A DNA stretch of 32,766 nt, taken from assembly GCA_005799025.1 (NCBI GenBank), contig SYHX01000075.1:1-32766 (forward strand), read 5' to 3'. The notes beneath the pieces are model-generated. The model searched no databases. It saw nothing but the letters and a program-made list of their open reading frames with translations, and was not told the origin of the DNA. Each line of letters starts with the position of its first letter. Position 1 is the stretch's first letter. Below are positions 17,572-27,888 of the stretch, in pieces. Origin of the DNA: Bacteroidota bacterium (GTDB taxonomy: Bacteria > Bacteroidota > Bacteroidia > UBA7662). Position numbers and translations under genes: made by a program.

Positions 17572-18435
17572 TTATTGTTTTGTAGGGAATAAGGAGGGCA
17601 ATTCCTGGCATAGCTGCACACATTGAACAGCCTCTGCAACGTCATGTACTCTAAGTAGTTTTACTCCTTGAAGGATTGCGACGGTGTTCATTACCGTTGT
17701 GCCGTTGAGGGCATTATCGGGATTGATATTCAATGTTTTGTACACCATCGATTTGCGCGATATCCCCGCCATGACTGGAAATCCGAAACGGGTCAAATGC
17801 CGTAAGTTGGCTAGGATTTCAAAATTTTGTTCACGAGTTTTGGCAAAACCAAAACAAGGGTCCAGAACGATATCCATAGCACCTTGATTTTGAAGTTCAA
17901 TTGCCTTGGAAAGCAGCGTTTCAAAAACTTCTGCACTCACATCATGGTATTCGGTGAGGGACTGCATGGTCGCAGGATTTCCGCGCAAATGACCAAGGAC
18001 GTAGGGTACTTGAAGATCCAAGATTGTGGAATGCATGGCAGGATCCAAGGTTCCACCAGCAATATCATTGATCATGCAAGCACCGGCCATAATGCCGGTC
18101 CTAGCGACCTTTGCGCGGAACGTATCGATGGAGATCAACGCATCGGGAATATGCTTCAGAATACATTCAACGCCGGACTGGATGCGATCGGATTCAAGGG
18201 ATGCATCCACAGGGCTGGCCCCCGGTCTTGTCGAACAAGCCCCCAAATCCAAAAGGTCTGCCCCTGCGGCCAACATGGCCCCCGCTCGTTCTACGAGGTA
18301 TGATTCGCCCTCATGAACACGACTGCCCGCATAGAAGGAGTCCTCGGTCAAATTAAGAATTCCCATGATTCGTGGTTGATCCAAGGAGATCAAGATGCCC
18401 TTGCAAACCAACGAAAGGGATGAATCCGCTATCAT
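17572..18435 (-). CDS. folP: Dihydropteroate synthase
   Basis: IMGILNLTEDSFYAGS, DLGACSTRPGA, SIDTFRAKVA, INDIAGG, LDPCFGFAKT, GISRKSM. Confidence 0.95.
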   Translation of the reverse strand: MIADSSLSLVCKGILISLDQPRIMGILNLTEDSFYAGSRVHEGESYLVERAGAMLAAGADLLDLGACSTRPGASPVDASLESDRIQSGVECILKHIPDALISIDTFRAKVARTGIMAGACMINDIAGGTLDPAMHSTILDLQVPYVLGHLRGNPATMQSLTEYHDVSAEVFETLLSKAIELQNQGAMDIVLDPCFGFAKTREQNFEILANLRHLTRFGFPVMAGISRKSMVYKTLNINPDNALNGTTVMNTVAILQGVKLLRVHDVAEAVQCVQLCQELPSLFPTKQ

Positions 18436-18438
18436 GGC

Positions 18439-18448
18439 GTAAATTTAC
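18439..18448. promoter_or_regulatory. Palindrome GTAAATTTAC in the 25-nt divergent folP/DUF1599 spacer
   Basis: Reads TAAATTTA on both strands, similar to the TAnnTTTG box; spacer is 18436-18460. Confidence 0.35.
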
Positions 18449-18460
18449 CCCTAATCTCTG

Positions 18461-19027
18461 ATGAAGACCCTATTGGAATTTGACGCCGTACTGGCCGAAT
18501 GTAGATCCCTGTTTAAAGCAAAAACCCGCGATTACGGGACTTCATGGAGGATTTTTCGTCTTCCATCCTTGACTGATCAGCTGTACATCAAGGCCTGCAG
18601 GATTCGCAATATTGAATCGAGCGGGATTCATAAAGTAGAGGAAGGGGTGAGACCTGAACTTATTGGCCTAATCAATTACAGCATTATGGCCTTGATTCAG
18701 CTGGAAATGGGGGTGCCCGCCGGTGCTTCCTTGGATAAGCCGGAGATTATGCCCTTGCACCAAGCCTTGAAACATTTTGATCGGCATACCGCCGCTAACC
18801 GTGCGTTGCTGGCGAACAAAAATCACGATTACGGCGAAGCCTGGAGAGAAATGCGACCCTCTTCGTTGACTGACATGATTATGGTCAAATTAATGAGGAT
18901 CAAGCAAATTGAAGACAATGATGGACAGGCCTTGGTGAGTGAGGGGGTAGAAGGCGGTTACAGGGATATCATCAATTACGCCGTATTTGCCCTGATTCGA
19001 AACGACGGACATGTTGTTAATCTATAA
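18461..19027 (+). CDS. DUF1599 family protein with two tandem copies of the domain
   Basis: Copy 1: KTRDYGTSWRIFRLPSLTDQLYIKACRIRNIE...LIGLINYSIMALIQ; copy 2: KNHDYGEAWREMRPSSLTDMIMVKLMRIKQIE...YRDIINYAVFALIR. Confidence 0.85.
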   Translation: MKTLLEFDAVLAECRSLFKAKTRDYGTSWRIFRLPSLTDQLYIKACRIRNIESSGIHKVEEGVRPELIGLINYSIMALIQLEMGVPAGASLDKPEIMPLHQALKHFDRHTAANRALLANKNHDYGEAWREMRPSSLTDMIMVKLMRIKQIEDNDGQALVSEGVEGGYRDIINYAVFALIRNDGHVVNL

Positions 19028-19036
19028 TTTTATACG

Positions 19037-20176
19037 ATGAAAATGATAATCCACCTTATTAGATTCCTGACCGGAGCCTTGTTTATTTTCTCGGGACTCA
19101 TCAAGGCCAACGATCCTTTGGGCTTTGGTTACAAGTTGGAAGAGTATTTCGTTGTTTTTGGCACGGAATTCATGGCTCCACTGGCTACTGGGATGGCCAT
19201 TGCTATTTGTGTTCTCGAGGTTGTGTTGGGGGTAGCCTTGTGGGTGGGGTGGAAGGCTAGGGCGGTGATATGGTGGCTTTTGGCCATGATTCTGTTTTTC
19301 ACCTTTTTGACTTTTTATTCGGCATGGTTCAATAAAGTGACCGATTGCGGGTGTTTTGGAGATTTTCTCACATTAACCCCATGGCAGAGCTTCTCCAAGG
19401 ATGTGGTCTTGCTTGTGATGATAGGGTTATTGGCCCTCAACCGCAAAACCATACGTCCATGGGGTCCTACTTTCTTGGGGCCGTTCTTGGTGGGTTTAAC
19501 CGCAATCGGCACCATGGGTTTTGCTTTTTATACCTGGAATAATTTGCCCTATTTGGATTTTAGGCCTTATGCCGTTGGGAAGAATTTGCCCGAAGGCATG
19601 GCCATCCCGAAAGGTGCCCCCGACGATGTTTACAAGGATATATGGTATTATCGCGTAGATGGTAAGGTAGGCACCTATACCACCAAACAGGCACCTTGGG
19701 AAATCACCCAAGCCAATGGCAAGAACGCGGAATATGTCAATCGCAAAACAGAACTTGTAAGTAAAGGCTACAAGCCTCCTATTCATGATTTTGTGATTAG
19801 CGATCTCAATGGGAATGCTTACACAGATGATTTTCTGCAGGCCGAACATTGCTTATTGGTGATTTCTCCCTTTCTGGACAAGGCCTCCGGGGATGCGTGG
19901 ATCAAAGTGGCTGGTGCATTGGCGTGGGCCCGCAGCCGGGATGTTCGAATTGCGATTTTGACCGGCAGCGGCAAGGAAGCGATCGAGTCCTTCATGACCC
20001 AATATGATGCTTCGCAATGGCCTTTCTATCAGTGTGATGGAACGGTATTGAAGACCATGATGCGCTCCAATCCAGGGCTTATGGTCCTTCGTAAAGGTAC
20101 CGTGAAGGCACTCTACCCCTCGAGAACTTTCCCGGATGCCAAGGCCTTGGCGGCATTGACCGGCTTGCAGCCTTAG
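19037..20176 (+). CDS. DoxX-like / BT_3928-family membrane protein
   Basis: FLTGALFIFSGLIKANDPLGFGYKLEEYF, VTDCGCFGDFLTLTPWQSFSKDVVL. Confidence 0.8.
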   Translation: MKMIIHLIRFLTGALFIFSGLIKANDPLGFGYKLEEYFVVFGTEFMAPLATGMAIAICVLEVVLGVALWVGWKARAVIWWLLAMILFFTFLTFYSAWFNKVTDCGCFGDFLTLTPWQSFSKDVVLLVMIGLLALNRKTIRPWGPTFLGPFLVGLTAIGTMGFAFYTWNNLPYLDFRPYAVGKNLPEGMAIPKGAPDDVYKDIWYYRVDGKVGTYTTKQAPWEITQANGKNAEYVNRKTELVSKGYKPPIHDFVISDLNGNAYTDDFLQAEHCLLVISPFLDKASGDAWIKVAGALAWARSRDVRIAILTGSGKEAIESFMTQYDASQWPFYQCDGTVLKTMMRSNPGLMVLRKGTVKALYPSRTFPDAKALAALTGLQP

Positions 20177-20221
20177 GACCCGTTGCATGGCCTCTTTGGG
20201 ATTTGTTTCAGTTGATAGGGT

Positions 20222-21322
20222 ATGGGATTGAAACGCTTCGGGATTAGCTTTGGCTGGATTCGTAGATTCACCGGGTCCTGGCTTTGGCAAAGATCCTTGC
20301 ATGCCCTCATGGTGTTATGGGGTTTGGCCTCGATGGTCTTTGTGTTGTTCTATGTGTTGCCTGCGGATTCAGCCCAAATGACCTTGGGTCAACGATCTGA
20401 TCCCGAGACCCTCCAAGAAATTCGAGCCGAACTGGGCCTGGATTTACCTTGGGGCCAGCGTTACTTTTATTTTTTGAACGACTTATCTCCTGTATCGATT
20501 CATAAGCAGTCTGAAGCCCCCATTAGATCGTTTAGGTTGTTGCCCATAGGCCGAACCAATGCAATCTACATTAAGTTTCCCTATCTAGGTAAATCATATC
20601 AAAGTCGCCGAGATGTGGTGACTATGGTGGTCGATGCTTTTGAAGGAACCCTGGTTCTGGCTGTATCAGCCATGGCTATGGCCACCTTGATGGGAATAAC
20701 GATGGGAACTTTGGCGGCCTATACGCGTTCTGGTTGGATTCGATCCCTACTACTGGGTTTTTCTATGGCAGGTGTAGCAGCGCCATCATTTTTGGTGAGT
20801 TTGTTGTTGGCTTATCTTATGGGTTATGTTTGGGGACCCTGGACGGGGCTACCCATGAGCGGCCATCTCTGGGAATTGGATCCTTGGAACGGCCCTCAAC
20901 TGCAATGGAGGAACCTTCTGCTTCCTGCCTTGACGCTGGGCATTCGGCCTTTGGCGGTGGTCGTCCAGTTGACCAAAGATTCGGTAGGCGATGTTTTGCA
21001 GCAAGATTATATTCGTACTGCCCAAGCCAAAGGTTTGTCGAAGTTCCAAGTATGGAAGCGGCATGTGATGCCCAATGCTTTGAATCCTATTGTTACGGCC
21101 TTGTCGGGTTGGCTTTCGTCGCTGTTGGCAGGCGCTGTTTTTGTGGAATATGTTTTTGGTTGGAAAGGTATGGGGAAAATGACGGTCGACGCTTTAATGG
21201 TTTTTGATTTGCCTGTTGTTATGGGAGTTGTGTTATGGTCTGGATTTCTTTTTGTTCTCATTAACAATGTAGTGGATTGGCTATATACGGTATTGGATCC
21301 CAGGGTACAGCTCAACGCTTAA
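20222..21322 (+). CDS. DppB-like ABC transporter permease (peptide/nickel type)
   Basis: LPADSAQMTLGQRSDPETLQEIRAELGLDLP, DYIRTAQAKGLSKFQVWKRHVMPNALNPIVT (EAA-loop type), VEYVFGWKGMG. Confidence 0.88.
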   Translation: MGLKRFGISFGWIRRFTGSWLWQRSLHALMVLWGLASMVFVLFYVLPADSAQMTLGQRSDPETLQEIRAELGLDLPWGQRYFYFLNDLSPVSIHKQSEAPIRSFRLLPIGRTNAIYIKFPYLGKSYQSRRDVVTMVVDAFEGTLVLAVSAMAMATLMGITMGTLAAYTRSGWIRSLLLGFSMAGVAAPSFLVSLLLAYLMGYVWGPWTGLPMSGHLWELDPWNGPQLQWRNLLLPALTLGIRPLAVVVQLTKDSVGDVLQQDYIRTAQAKGLSKFQVWKRHVMPNALNPIVTALSGWLSSLLAGAVFVEYVFGWKGMGKMTVDALMVFDLPVVMGVVLWSGFLFVLINNVVDWLYTVLDPRVQLNA

Positions 21323-21354
21323 TCATCAGAAAGCATTCTTCGGCAGGCAAATTC

Positions 21355-21945
21355 ATGGAAGATTCTAGTGTGTATCCTAAGCCCTCTTTTGAATCCCCCA
21401 ATGGGGAGGATGAATTGCGATTCAGGCCTGGGAGAATTTATTTGGTGGGCATGCCCGGAAGTGGTAAAAGCAGCTCAGGCAAGCTACTCGCTAGGCTTTT
21501 GGGGTATGCTTTTGAGGATTTGGATTCGGTAATAGAACAAACCTCAGGGATGTCGGTGAATGAGATTTTCACCCACAAGGGAGAGGATTATTTCAGGGAG
21601 TTGGAAACTAAATGTTTGGAACTTTTCCACACTCGCAGCACCTTGGTTCTTGCCACGGGTGGAGGTGCAGTAATGAACAATATGGATCGCATGCTTCAAC
21701 ATGGCTGGGTCCTGTGGTTGGATATACCGGTGCATGAGTTGATACGTCGTGTTTCGATGGGTGCCGAACGAAGACCTTTGTTTCGAAACCTCTCTAAAGA
21801 TAAATTGGAAATGAAGTTGTGGGAGCTTTATCGCCAACGTCTATCGTTGTACGCTCTCGCTCATCGAAGGGTTGGGGATGAGCAGGCCCTGCTGGATTGG
21901 GGTCAAAGGATTTTGTTCTTGCCATCTGCTGAGTCGATTCGCTAA
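21355..21945 (+). CDS. aroK: Shikimate kinase
   Basis: IYLVGMPGSGKSSSGKLLARLLGY, FEDLDSVIE, EDYFRELETKCL, LATGGGAV, RRPLF. Confidence 0.93.
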   Translation: MEDSSVYPKPSFESPNGEDELRFRPGRIYLVGMPGSGKSSSGKLLARLLGYAFEDLDSVIEQTSGMSVNEIFTHKGEDYFRELETKCLELFHTRSTLVLATGGGAVMNNMDRMLQHGWVLWLDIPVHELIRRVSMGAERRPLFRNLSKDKLEMKLWELYRQRLSLYALAHRRVGDEQALLDWGQRILFLPSAESIR

Positions 21946-21989
21946 GTTTATTTCTGCTGAAAGGGCCGGTGTTGAACTAAATTCGTGCC

Positions 21990-24305
21990 GTGAATTGGTT
22001 GGATGACTTGAATCCCGCTCAGCGGGGCGCGGTGGAATGCGGTGAAGGCCCCGTGATGATTATCGCAGGGGCCGGTTCCGGCAAAACACGGGTTTTGACT
22101 TACCGGATGGCTCATTTAATTCATAAAGGGGAGGACCCTTTTCAGATTTTAGCCCTCACCTTCACCAACAAAGCGGCCGGGGAAATGAGGGAACGCATCG
22201 AGGCTTTGATTGGGCACCGAGCCAAATCCTTATGGATGGGAACCTTTCACTCGGTTTTTGCTAGAATATTACGCCGACATGCAGAATTACTGGGTTATCC
22301 CACCAACTTTACCATTTACGATGCCGACGATAGCAAATCCCTGATCAAGAACATTATTCGGGAGCTGGACTTGGACGATGCCTATTACAAGGCCTCCAAC
22401 CTCTATGCTCGAATTTCTTCGGCCAAGAACTCTATGATCTTGGTGGAGGATTATTCGGGAGACCCCGCCCTCATCGCAGGGGATAAGGCGGCTGGAAGGC
22501 CTCGATTTGTAGAGGTTTATCGCACCTACGTGGAGCGTTGCCACCGATCGGGGGCTATGGATTTTGATGATTTGCTTTTGAATATTTTCAAGCTCTTGGA
22601 CCAATATCCGGAGGTATTGAATTTGTATCAGGTTCAATTCAAACATGTGTTGGTGGATGAGTTTCAGGATACCAACAGGGTTCAATATCGTATTGTTCGC
22701 TTACTTTCCGCCATGCATCGTAATATTTGTTTGGTAGGCGATGATGCCCAGAGCATTTATGCATTCCGAGGCGCAGTTATTGATAATATCCTGAATGTTC
22801 ACCGGGATTATCCGGAACTACAAACCTTTCGTCTAGAACAAAATTACCGATCTACGGGCAACATAGTGGGGGCTTCGGGGTCTGTCATCGCTCAAAACAA
22901 CAAACAAATTCCCAAGGAATTGTGGACGCAGAATCCTGTGGGCGATTTGATTCGTTTGCTGCGTTGCGTAAGTGACAACGAAGAGGGCAGGATGATTGCG
23001 GCCGAGTTACATGCGGCCAAGCATCAATTTCGTTTGAACAATAAGGACTTCGCCATACTATACCGAACCAATGCCCAGTCGAGGGCCTTCGAAGAAGCTT
23101 TGCGTAGGCAGAATATTCCCTACAAGGTGATCGGGGGGGTGAGTTTTTACCAACGCAAGGAGATCAAAGATTTCTTGGCCTATCTGCGACTTGTGGTGAA
23201 TCATGCAGACGAGGAAGCTTTGCGAAGAGTTATCAATTACCCTGCGAGGGGTATAGGTCGGACTTCGATGGACAAATGGATTTTGGAAGCCGATCACGAG
23301 GGTTTAACCCTATGGCATATGCTGGTCGCGATGGAGCAGGGTCATCCATTGGGAAAGGGCTTAGGATCCGCTGGCCGCAAAATGTCGGATTTTGCTAGAG
23401 CCGTACAGGTTTGGGCAGTGGCCGCGCTACGCGACAACGCGATTGCCCTTGCAAGACAAGTTTGGAAGCAATCGGGCTTGCATACCGAGCTTCAAAGCGA
23501 TACCACCGTCGAAGGGGTGAATCGTTTGCAGAATGTGGAGGAATTGCTTAACGCCATTGAGGAATTTTGCGAATCGGACGAGGCCGTTACGGATGCCGTA
23601 ACTGGAGAAGATGATCGCAGTATTGGAGCTTTTCTGCAACATATCGCCTTGTTGACTTCTGCTGACGAAAACACGGAGGAGGCGGATCGGGATTATGTAA
23701 GCATGATGACAGTACATCAGGCCAAAGGCTTGGAGTTCGAGCATGTCTTCGTGGTGGGCTTGGAGGAAGATTTGTTTCCATCGGCCATGGCGCGCGATAG
23801 CCGTTCCGATTTGGAAGAGGAAAGGAGACTTTTTTATGTGGCGATTACAAGGGCCCGAAGAAGGTTGTGTCTCAGTTTTGCATTGACCAGATTTCGATTT
23901 GGCTCTTTGTGTTATGGGGAGCCTAGCCGTTTCCTTTTTGAGATGGACTCTAAGTTTCTGGAGCAGCCTTCCTTGCTTCGAACGGGTTCGCCAAATACAG
24001 GGAACTTTTACCCCCCATCCATGGCCCGATTAAAACCCATGCAAAGCTCGGGGCCATCACGATTTCCGCCCCCCGCTTTGGTCGGTAATGCATCGGCCAA
24101 GAAGGCTCCCGAAACCAATGGGCCGGGGGATGACCCTGCCACATTCAACGTAGGAGACCGGGTGGAGCATTTTCGCTTTGGAGCAGGCCGCATTGAGGTC
24201 CTGGAGGGTCGTTTTCCCGACACCAAGGCGACTATTATCTTTGAGCGCCATGGAACCAAGCAAATTCTACTCAAATTTGCCCGCCTCACCAAAATCCTTG
24301 GCTAA
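21990..24305 (+). CDS. UvrD/PcrA-type superfamily 1 DNA helicase
   Basis: GTG start; LNPAQRGAV, AGAGSGKTRVLTYR, LTFTNKAAGEMRER, VDEFQDTNRVQY, LVGDDAQSIYAFRGA, LEQNYRST, VSMMTVHQAKGLEFEHVFVVGLEE, RLFYVAITRAR. Confidence 0.95.
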   Translation: MNWLDDLNPAQRGAVECGEGPVMIIAGAGSGKTRVLTYRMAHLIHKGEDPFQILALTFTNKAAGEMRERIEALIGHRAKSLWMGTFHSVFARILRRHAELLGYPTNFTIYDADDSKSLIKNIIRELDLDDAYYKASNLYARISSAKNSMILVEDYSGDPALIAGDKAAGRPRFVEVYRTYVERCHRSGAMDFDDLLLNIFKLLDQYPEVLNLYQVQFKHVLVDEFQDTNRVQYRIVRLLSAMHRNICLVGDDAQSIYAFRGAVIDNILNVHRDYPELQTFRLEQNYRSTGNIVGASGSVIAQNNKQIPKELWTQNPVGDLIRLLRCVSDNEEGRMIAAELHAAKHQFRLNNKDFAILYRTNAQSRAFEEALRRQNIPYKVIGGVSFYQRKEIKDFLAYLRLVVNHADEEALRRVINYPARGIGRTSMDKWILEADHEGLTLWHMLVAMEQGHPLGKGLGSAGRKMSDFARAVQVWAVAALRDNAIALARQVWKQSGLHTELQSDTTVEGVNRLQNVEELLNAIEEFCESDEAVTDAVTGEDDRSIGAFLQHIALLTSADENTEEADRDYVSMMTVHQAKGLEFEHVFVVGLEEDLFPSAMARDSRSDLEEERRLFYVAITRARRRLCLSFALTRFRFGSLCYGEPSRFLFEMDSKFLEQPSLLRTGSPNTGNFYPPSMARLKPMQSSGPSRFPPPALVGNASAKKAPETNGPGDDPATFNVGDRVEHFRFGAGRIEVLEGRFPDTKATIIFERHGTKQILLKFARLTKILG

Positions 24306-24342
24306 TCCTCCGCAAGTTCATTTGTCCCAAATCCCTAGTTTT

Positions 24343-24975
24343 ATGGAGTACAATACCGTCCGACCCCCGCTTCGCGTTCCCGAATATGGTAGGGGAATTC
24401 ATTCCATGGCCGAACATTTACGGACCATAGAAGACAAGGCAGAACGCAACAAAGCGGCCCAAACCCTGATTGAGGTGATGCAACAGCTGCACGGTGGGTC
24501 CAAGGAAGGATCGGACTACCAGCAGAAACTGTGGGATCATCTCTTTGAGATGGCAGGCAAGGATGTGGAAATTGAATCACCTTTTCCTAGGCCTGAGCAT
24601 AGCCTTGTGTTCAATCCCGATGCGAGACTTCCATATCCCAAACGCAATATCAAGATAAGGCATTATGGACAATTTGTTGAAACAATGATTGCCACTGCAG
24701 TTGCTCTTGAGGAAGGTGAAGAACGCAAAGCCTTCTGTGAAGCCATTGCAAATTTCATGAAAATGAGTTATCGTAATTGGAACAAGGTAATGCTCAACGA
24801 TGAGGTGGTTTTTGCGGATCTTCGTAAATTATCAGGAGATCAAATTCAATTAAGTACCGAGGATACCGTATTGGAAACCAAATTCGCTCCATTGCCCTCT
24901 AACAACGAATTTAGTCGAGGGAAGAAACCTTTCAAGAAAAAACCTTTTTTCAAAAAGAAATTCAGACCCTCATGA
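24343..24975 (+). CDS. DUF4290 family protein
   Basis: MEYNTVRPPLRVPEYGRGIHSMAEHLRTIEDKAERNKAAQTLIEVM...; basic Lys/Phe-rich tail. Confidence 0.8.
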   Translation: MEYNTVRPPLRVPEYGRGIHSMAEHLRTIEDKAERNKAAQTLIEVMQQLHGGSKEGSDYQQKLWDHLFEMAGKDVEIESPFPRPEHSLVFNPDARLPYPKRNIKIRHYGQFVETMIATAVALEEGEERKAFCEAIANFMKMSYRNWNKVMLNDEVVFADLRKLSGDQIQLSTEDTVLETKFAPLPSNNEFSRGKKPFKKKPFFKKKFRPS

Positions 24976-26297
24976 ACCCTACGACACGCGATACCTTGGT
25001 GGTGGAAGGTGGGCATCCTCTTGCAGGGTGCATAACACCACAAGGCGCCAAGAACGAGGCCCTTCAGGTCCTTGCGGCTGTTCTGCTCACGGAGGAGACG
25101 GTGACTATGCATCGATTGCCGGATATTTTGGATGTTAGGCATTTGATTGATCTGCTCAAAGGACTGGGGGTCAAGGTGGACAATTTGGGCAAGGGATCCA
25201 TGCGCTTCACCGCCGAAAAACTGGATACAGCTTTTTTTGAGGGCGAGTCTTTCAAGCAAGGGGGTGCTGGTTTGAGAGGTTCCATCATGCTCTTGGGTCC
25301 TTTGCTTGCTAGGCAAGGATGGGCTATGGCACCACGACCTGGTGGTGACAAAATTGGGCGTCGTCGATTAGACACTCACTTCATGGGCTTGCAGGCCTTG
25401 GGAGCAAAACTGGTCCCCACCGAGGAGGGCGGTATGTATCGGGTAGAGGCCAAGGAATTGAGGGGTACCCATATTTTGTTAGACGAGGCCTCGGTCACGG
25501 GAACCGCGAATGTGGTGATGGCCGCCGCCTTGGCCAAAGGGGTTACAACGATATACAATGCGGCTTGTGAGCCCTATATTCAGCAGCTTTGTAGGCTAAT
25601 TAATGCCATGGGTGGCCGTATTGATCCTGATTCGATTGGGTCGAATTTGCTCCGCATTGAAGGGGTAGATCGACTTCATGGTGCAGAGCATAGGCTATTG
25701 CCGGATATGATCGAGGTAGGTAGTTTCATGGGATTGGCGGCCATGACTCGCTCCTCCTTGCGCATCCAAGATGCTGCCCCTGCCGAGTTAGGGATCATCC
25801 CCGAGGTTTTCCGTCGCATGGGCTTGCAGGTTGATGTTCAAGGGGAAGACTTGTGGATCCCTCAACAAGATCATTATACCATTGATCATTTCATGGATGG
25901 CTCCATCCTCACAGTCTCCGATGCTCCTTGGCCAGGATTTACCCCGGATCTGTTGAGCGTGGTTCTGGTGATGGCAACGCAGGCCAAAGGCTCGGTATTG
26001 ATTCATCAGAAAATGTTTGAAAGCCGCTTGTTCTTTGTCGATAAGCTGATTGATATGGGAGCGCAAATTATCTTGTGCGACCCGCACAGGGCCACCGTTA
26101 TTGGCCTTGATCATGTTCATCCTTTGAGTGGCATACGTATGACCTCGCCGGACATCCGGGCCGGTGTTGCTTTGCTGATTGCTGCTTTGTCTGCCCAGGG
26201 TACAAGCTATATAGACAATGCTTTCCAAATAGACCGTGGCTACGAGCATATTGTGGATCGGTTGAGTGCATTGGGGGCTAGTCTGCATCGGATTTGA
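24972..26297 (+). CDS. murA: UDP-N-acetylglucosamine 1-carboxyvinyltransferase
   Basis: GAKNEALQVLAAVLLTEE, LRGSIMLLGPLLARQGWA, PGGDKIGRRRLDTHFMGL, SVTGTANVVMAAALAKG, PDIRAGVALLIAAL. Confidence 0.95.
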   Translation: MNPTTRDTLVVEGGHPLAGCITPQGAKNEALQVLAAVLLTEETVTMHRLPDILDVRHLIDLLKGLGVKVDNLGKGSMRFTAEKLDTAFFEGESFKQGGAGLRGSIMLLGPLLARQGWAMAPRPGGDKIGRRRLDTHFMGLQALGAKLVPTEEGGMYRVEAKELRGTHILLDEASVTGTANVVMAAALAKGVTTIYNAACEPYIQQLCRLINAMGGRIDPDSIGSNLLRIEGVDRLHGAEHRLLPDMIEVGSFMGLAAMTRSSLRIQDAAPAELGIIPEVFRRMGLQVDVQGEDLWIPQQDHYTIDHFMDGSILTVSDAPWPGFTPDLLSVVLVMATQAKGSVLIHQKMFESRLFFVDKLIDMGAQIILCDPHRATVIGLDHVHPLSGIRMTSPDIRAGVALLIAALSAQGTSYIDNAFQIDRGYEHIVDRLSALGASLHRI

Positions 26298-26309
26298 TCC
26301 TGTATTGTA

Positions 26310-26341
26310 TTTGATTTTGGGCCAAGGTTGGCCTATCTTCG
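26310..26341 (+). promoter_or_regulatory. Bacteroidota-type promoter candidate for ndk
   Basis: TTTG (26310-26313), 20-nt spacer, TATCTTCG (26334-26341), 16 nt before ATG 26358. Confidence 0.5.
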
Positions 26342-26357
26342 CGACCGAAAATTAATT

Positions 26358-26777
26358 ATGGCGAACAACCTTACCTTCACGATGATCAAGCCCGATGCAA
26401 TGGCAGACGGGTACATGGGCAAAATTATTGCTCAAATCCAAGCCGCAGGCTTTGCTTTCAATGCCTTGAAAATGACGAGGCTGAGCAAGGCGCAGGCCGA
26501 GGCTTTCTACGTCGTTCACGCCGCGAGACCATTTTATGGAGAATTGGTGGATTTTATGTCCTCGGGGCCCATCTTGGCCGCCGTCCTAGAGAAAGAGAAT
26601 GCCGTCGCTGAATTCCGTACTTTGATTGGTGCGACCAATCCTGCGGAAGCGGCCGAAGGCACCGTACGTAAACTCTATGCCCGTAACATTGGCGAAAACG
26701 CCATTCACGGAAGCGACAGTGATGAGAATGCAGCCATCGAAGCAGCTTTCTTCTTCTCAGGACTCGAAAGAGCCTGA
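26358..26777 (+). CDS. ndk: Nucleoside diphosphate kinase
   Basis: [68 protein letters not shown] (catalytic His). Confidence 0.95.
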   Translation: MANNLTFTMIKPDAMADGYMGKIIAQIQAAGFAFNALKMTRLSKAQAEAFYVVHAARPFYGELVDFMSSGPILAAVLEKENAVAEFRTLIGATNPAEAAEGTVRKLYARNIGENAIHGSDSDENAAIEAAFFFSGLERA

Positions 26778-27864
26778 TAGCAAACCCACTGTGGTGATTG
26801 TTGGTGCCGGTTTGGCGGGCACCGTCTTGGGTCGAACCCTGGAGAGACAAGGCAGTTCCATTCAAATTTGGGACCATCCCAACCTTGGTTCGGCAAGCCA
26901 GGTTGCTGCTGGCATTTGGTGTCCAATCAATTTCCACCGTTTAATTCCAGGTTGGAGGGCCGATGAGGCCATTCCTTGTATGTTGGCCTTTTTTGCGGAG
27001 GAGGAGCGTCACTTTGGTATGCAATTCATGCATAGTGTTCCCTATTGGAAGCCGCTCCTCGAAGACGAGCAAGTTGCGCATTGGCGTCGCAAAATGGAAG
27101 AATTACCCGAATGGCTGGACTTGAGAGAGGGAGATCAGGATGCCCTTGACTTGAAACGGATTTGCCATCATTGGGGCGTGAAGGCGTGGGGAGTCGTGAG
27201 GGCGTCAGGTTGGTTAAATATAGAGCAATACCTGCAAGCATGCCGCGCAGATTGGGTCCGTAAAGGCTACATACACGAAGGGCCTTACAAGGAATCCATG
27301 GCGAATGAAATCCTTGGAATTAGCCATTCTACCATGCTTGTCGATGCTCGTGGGTATTTTGCGTGGCAAGAACGGCAAGTGGGTCAAGAATCTGCGGTCG
27401 GCCAAGAGGGGGTCTTTCCCAAAAGATCAGTGGCCGCCATGCGCCCTGCCCAGGGAGAGCTTGTGGAATTTGACTTGGAAGGTTGGCCCCAGGATGTTTT
27501 GCTTAAGAAGGAATTGTTTATTCAGCCGTTGGGCGGGCAACGCTTTAGAGCAGGGGCCACATTTGAGTGGAGCCGATTGTCACCTATTCCTACCGAGGAA
27601 GGTAGGGCACGTTTGAATGCCGACTTGCAGAAAATGTTAGGACCATGGTGGTCCAAGGTCAAGAATTTGTATTACAAAGCCGGTATTCGCCCTTCTTCCC
27701 ATGACCGTAGACCTTACGTAGGCGCAGATCCTACAAGGATTAATCATTTTGTTTTCAATGGTTTCGGGGCCAAAGGCGTGCTCCTCGCCCCCTTGATGGC
27801 GGAAGAATTGACTGCTTTAATGATCCATCATCAATCCCTGCATCCAGAGGCTGCCCTTGGCTAA
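26722..27864 (+). CDS. FAD-dependent oxidoreductase (DAO-like)
   Basis: [30 protein letters not shown] Rossmann motif; [31 protein letters not shown]; probable start at 26722 or 26728, overlapping ndk. Confidence 0.8.
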   Translation: MRMQPSKQLSSSQDSKEPDSKPTVVIVGAGLAGTVLGRTLERQGSSIQIWDHPNLGSASQVAAGIWCPINFHRLIPGWRADEAIPCMLAFFAEEERHFGMQFMHSVPYWKPLLEDEQVAHWRRKMEELPEWLDLREGDQDALDLKRICHHWGVKAWGVVRASGWLNIEQYLQACRADWVRKGYIHEGPYKESMANEILGISHSTMLVDARGYFAWQERQVGQESAVGQEGVFPKRSVAAMRPAQGELVEFDLEGWPQDVLLKKELFIQPLGGQRFRAGATFEWSRLSPIPTEEGRARLNADLQKMLGPWWSKVKNLYYKAGIRPSSHDRRPYVGADPTRINHFVFNGFGAKGVLLAPLMAEELTALMIHHQSLHPEAALG

Positions 27865-27888
27865 GGCTAGCCCGCCATCTACTAAATG

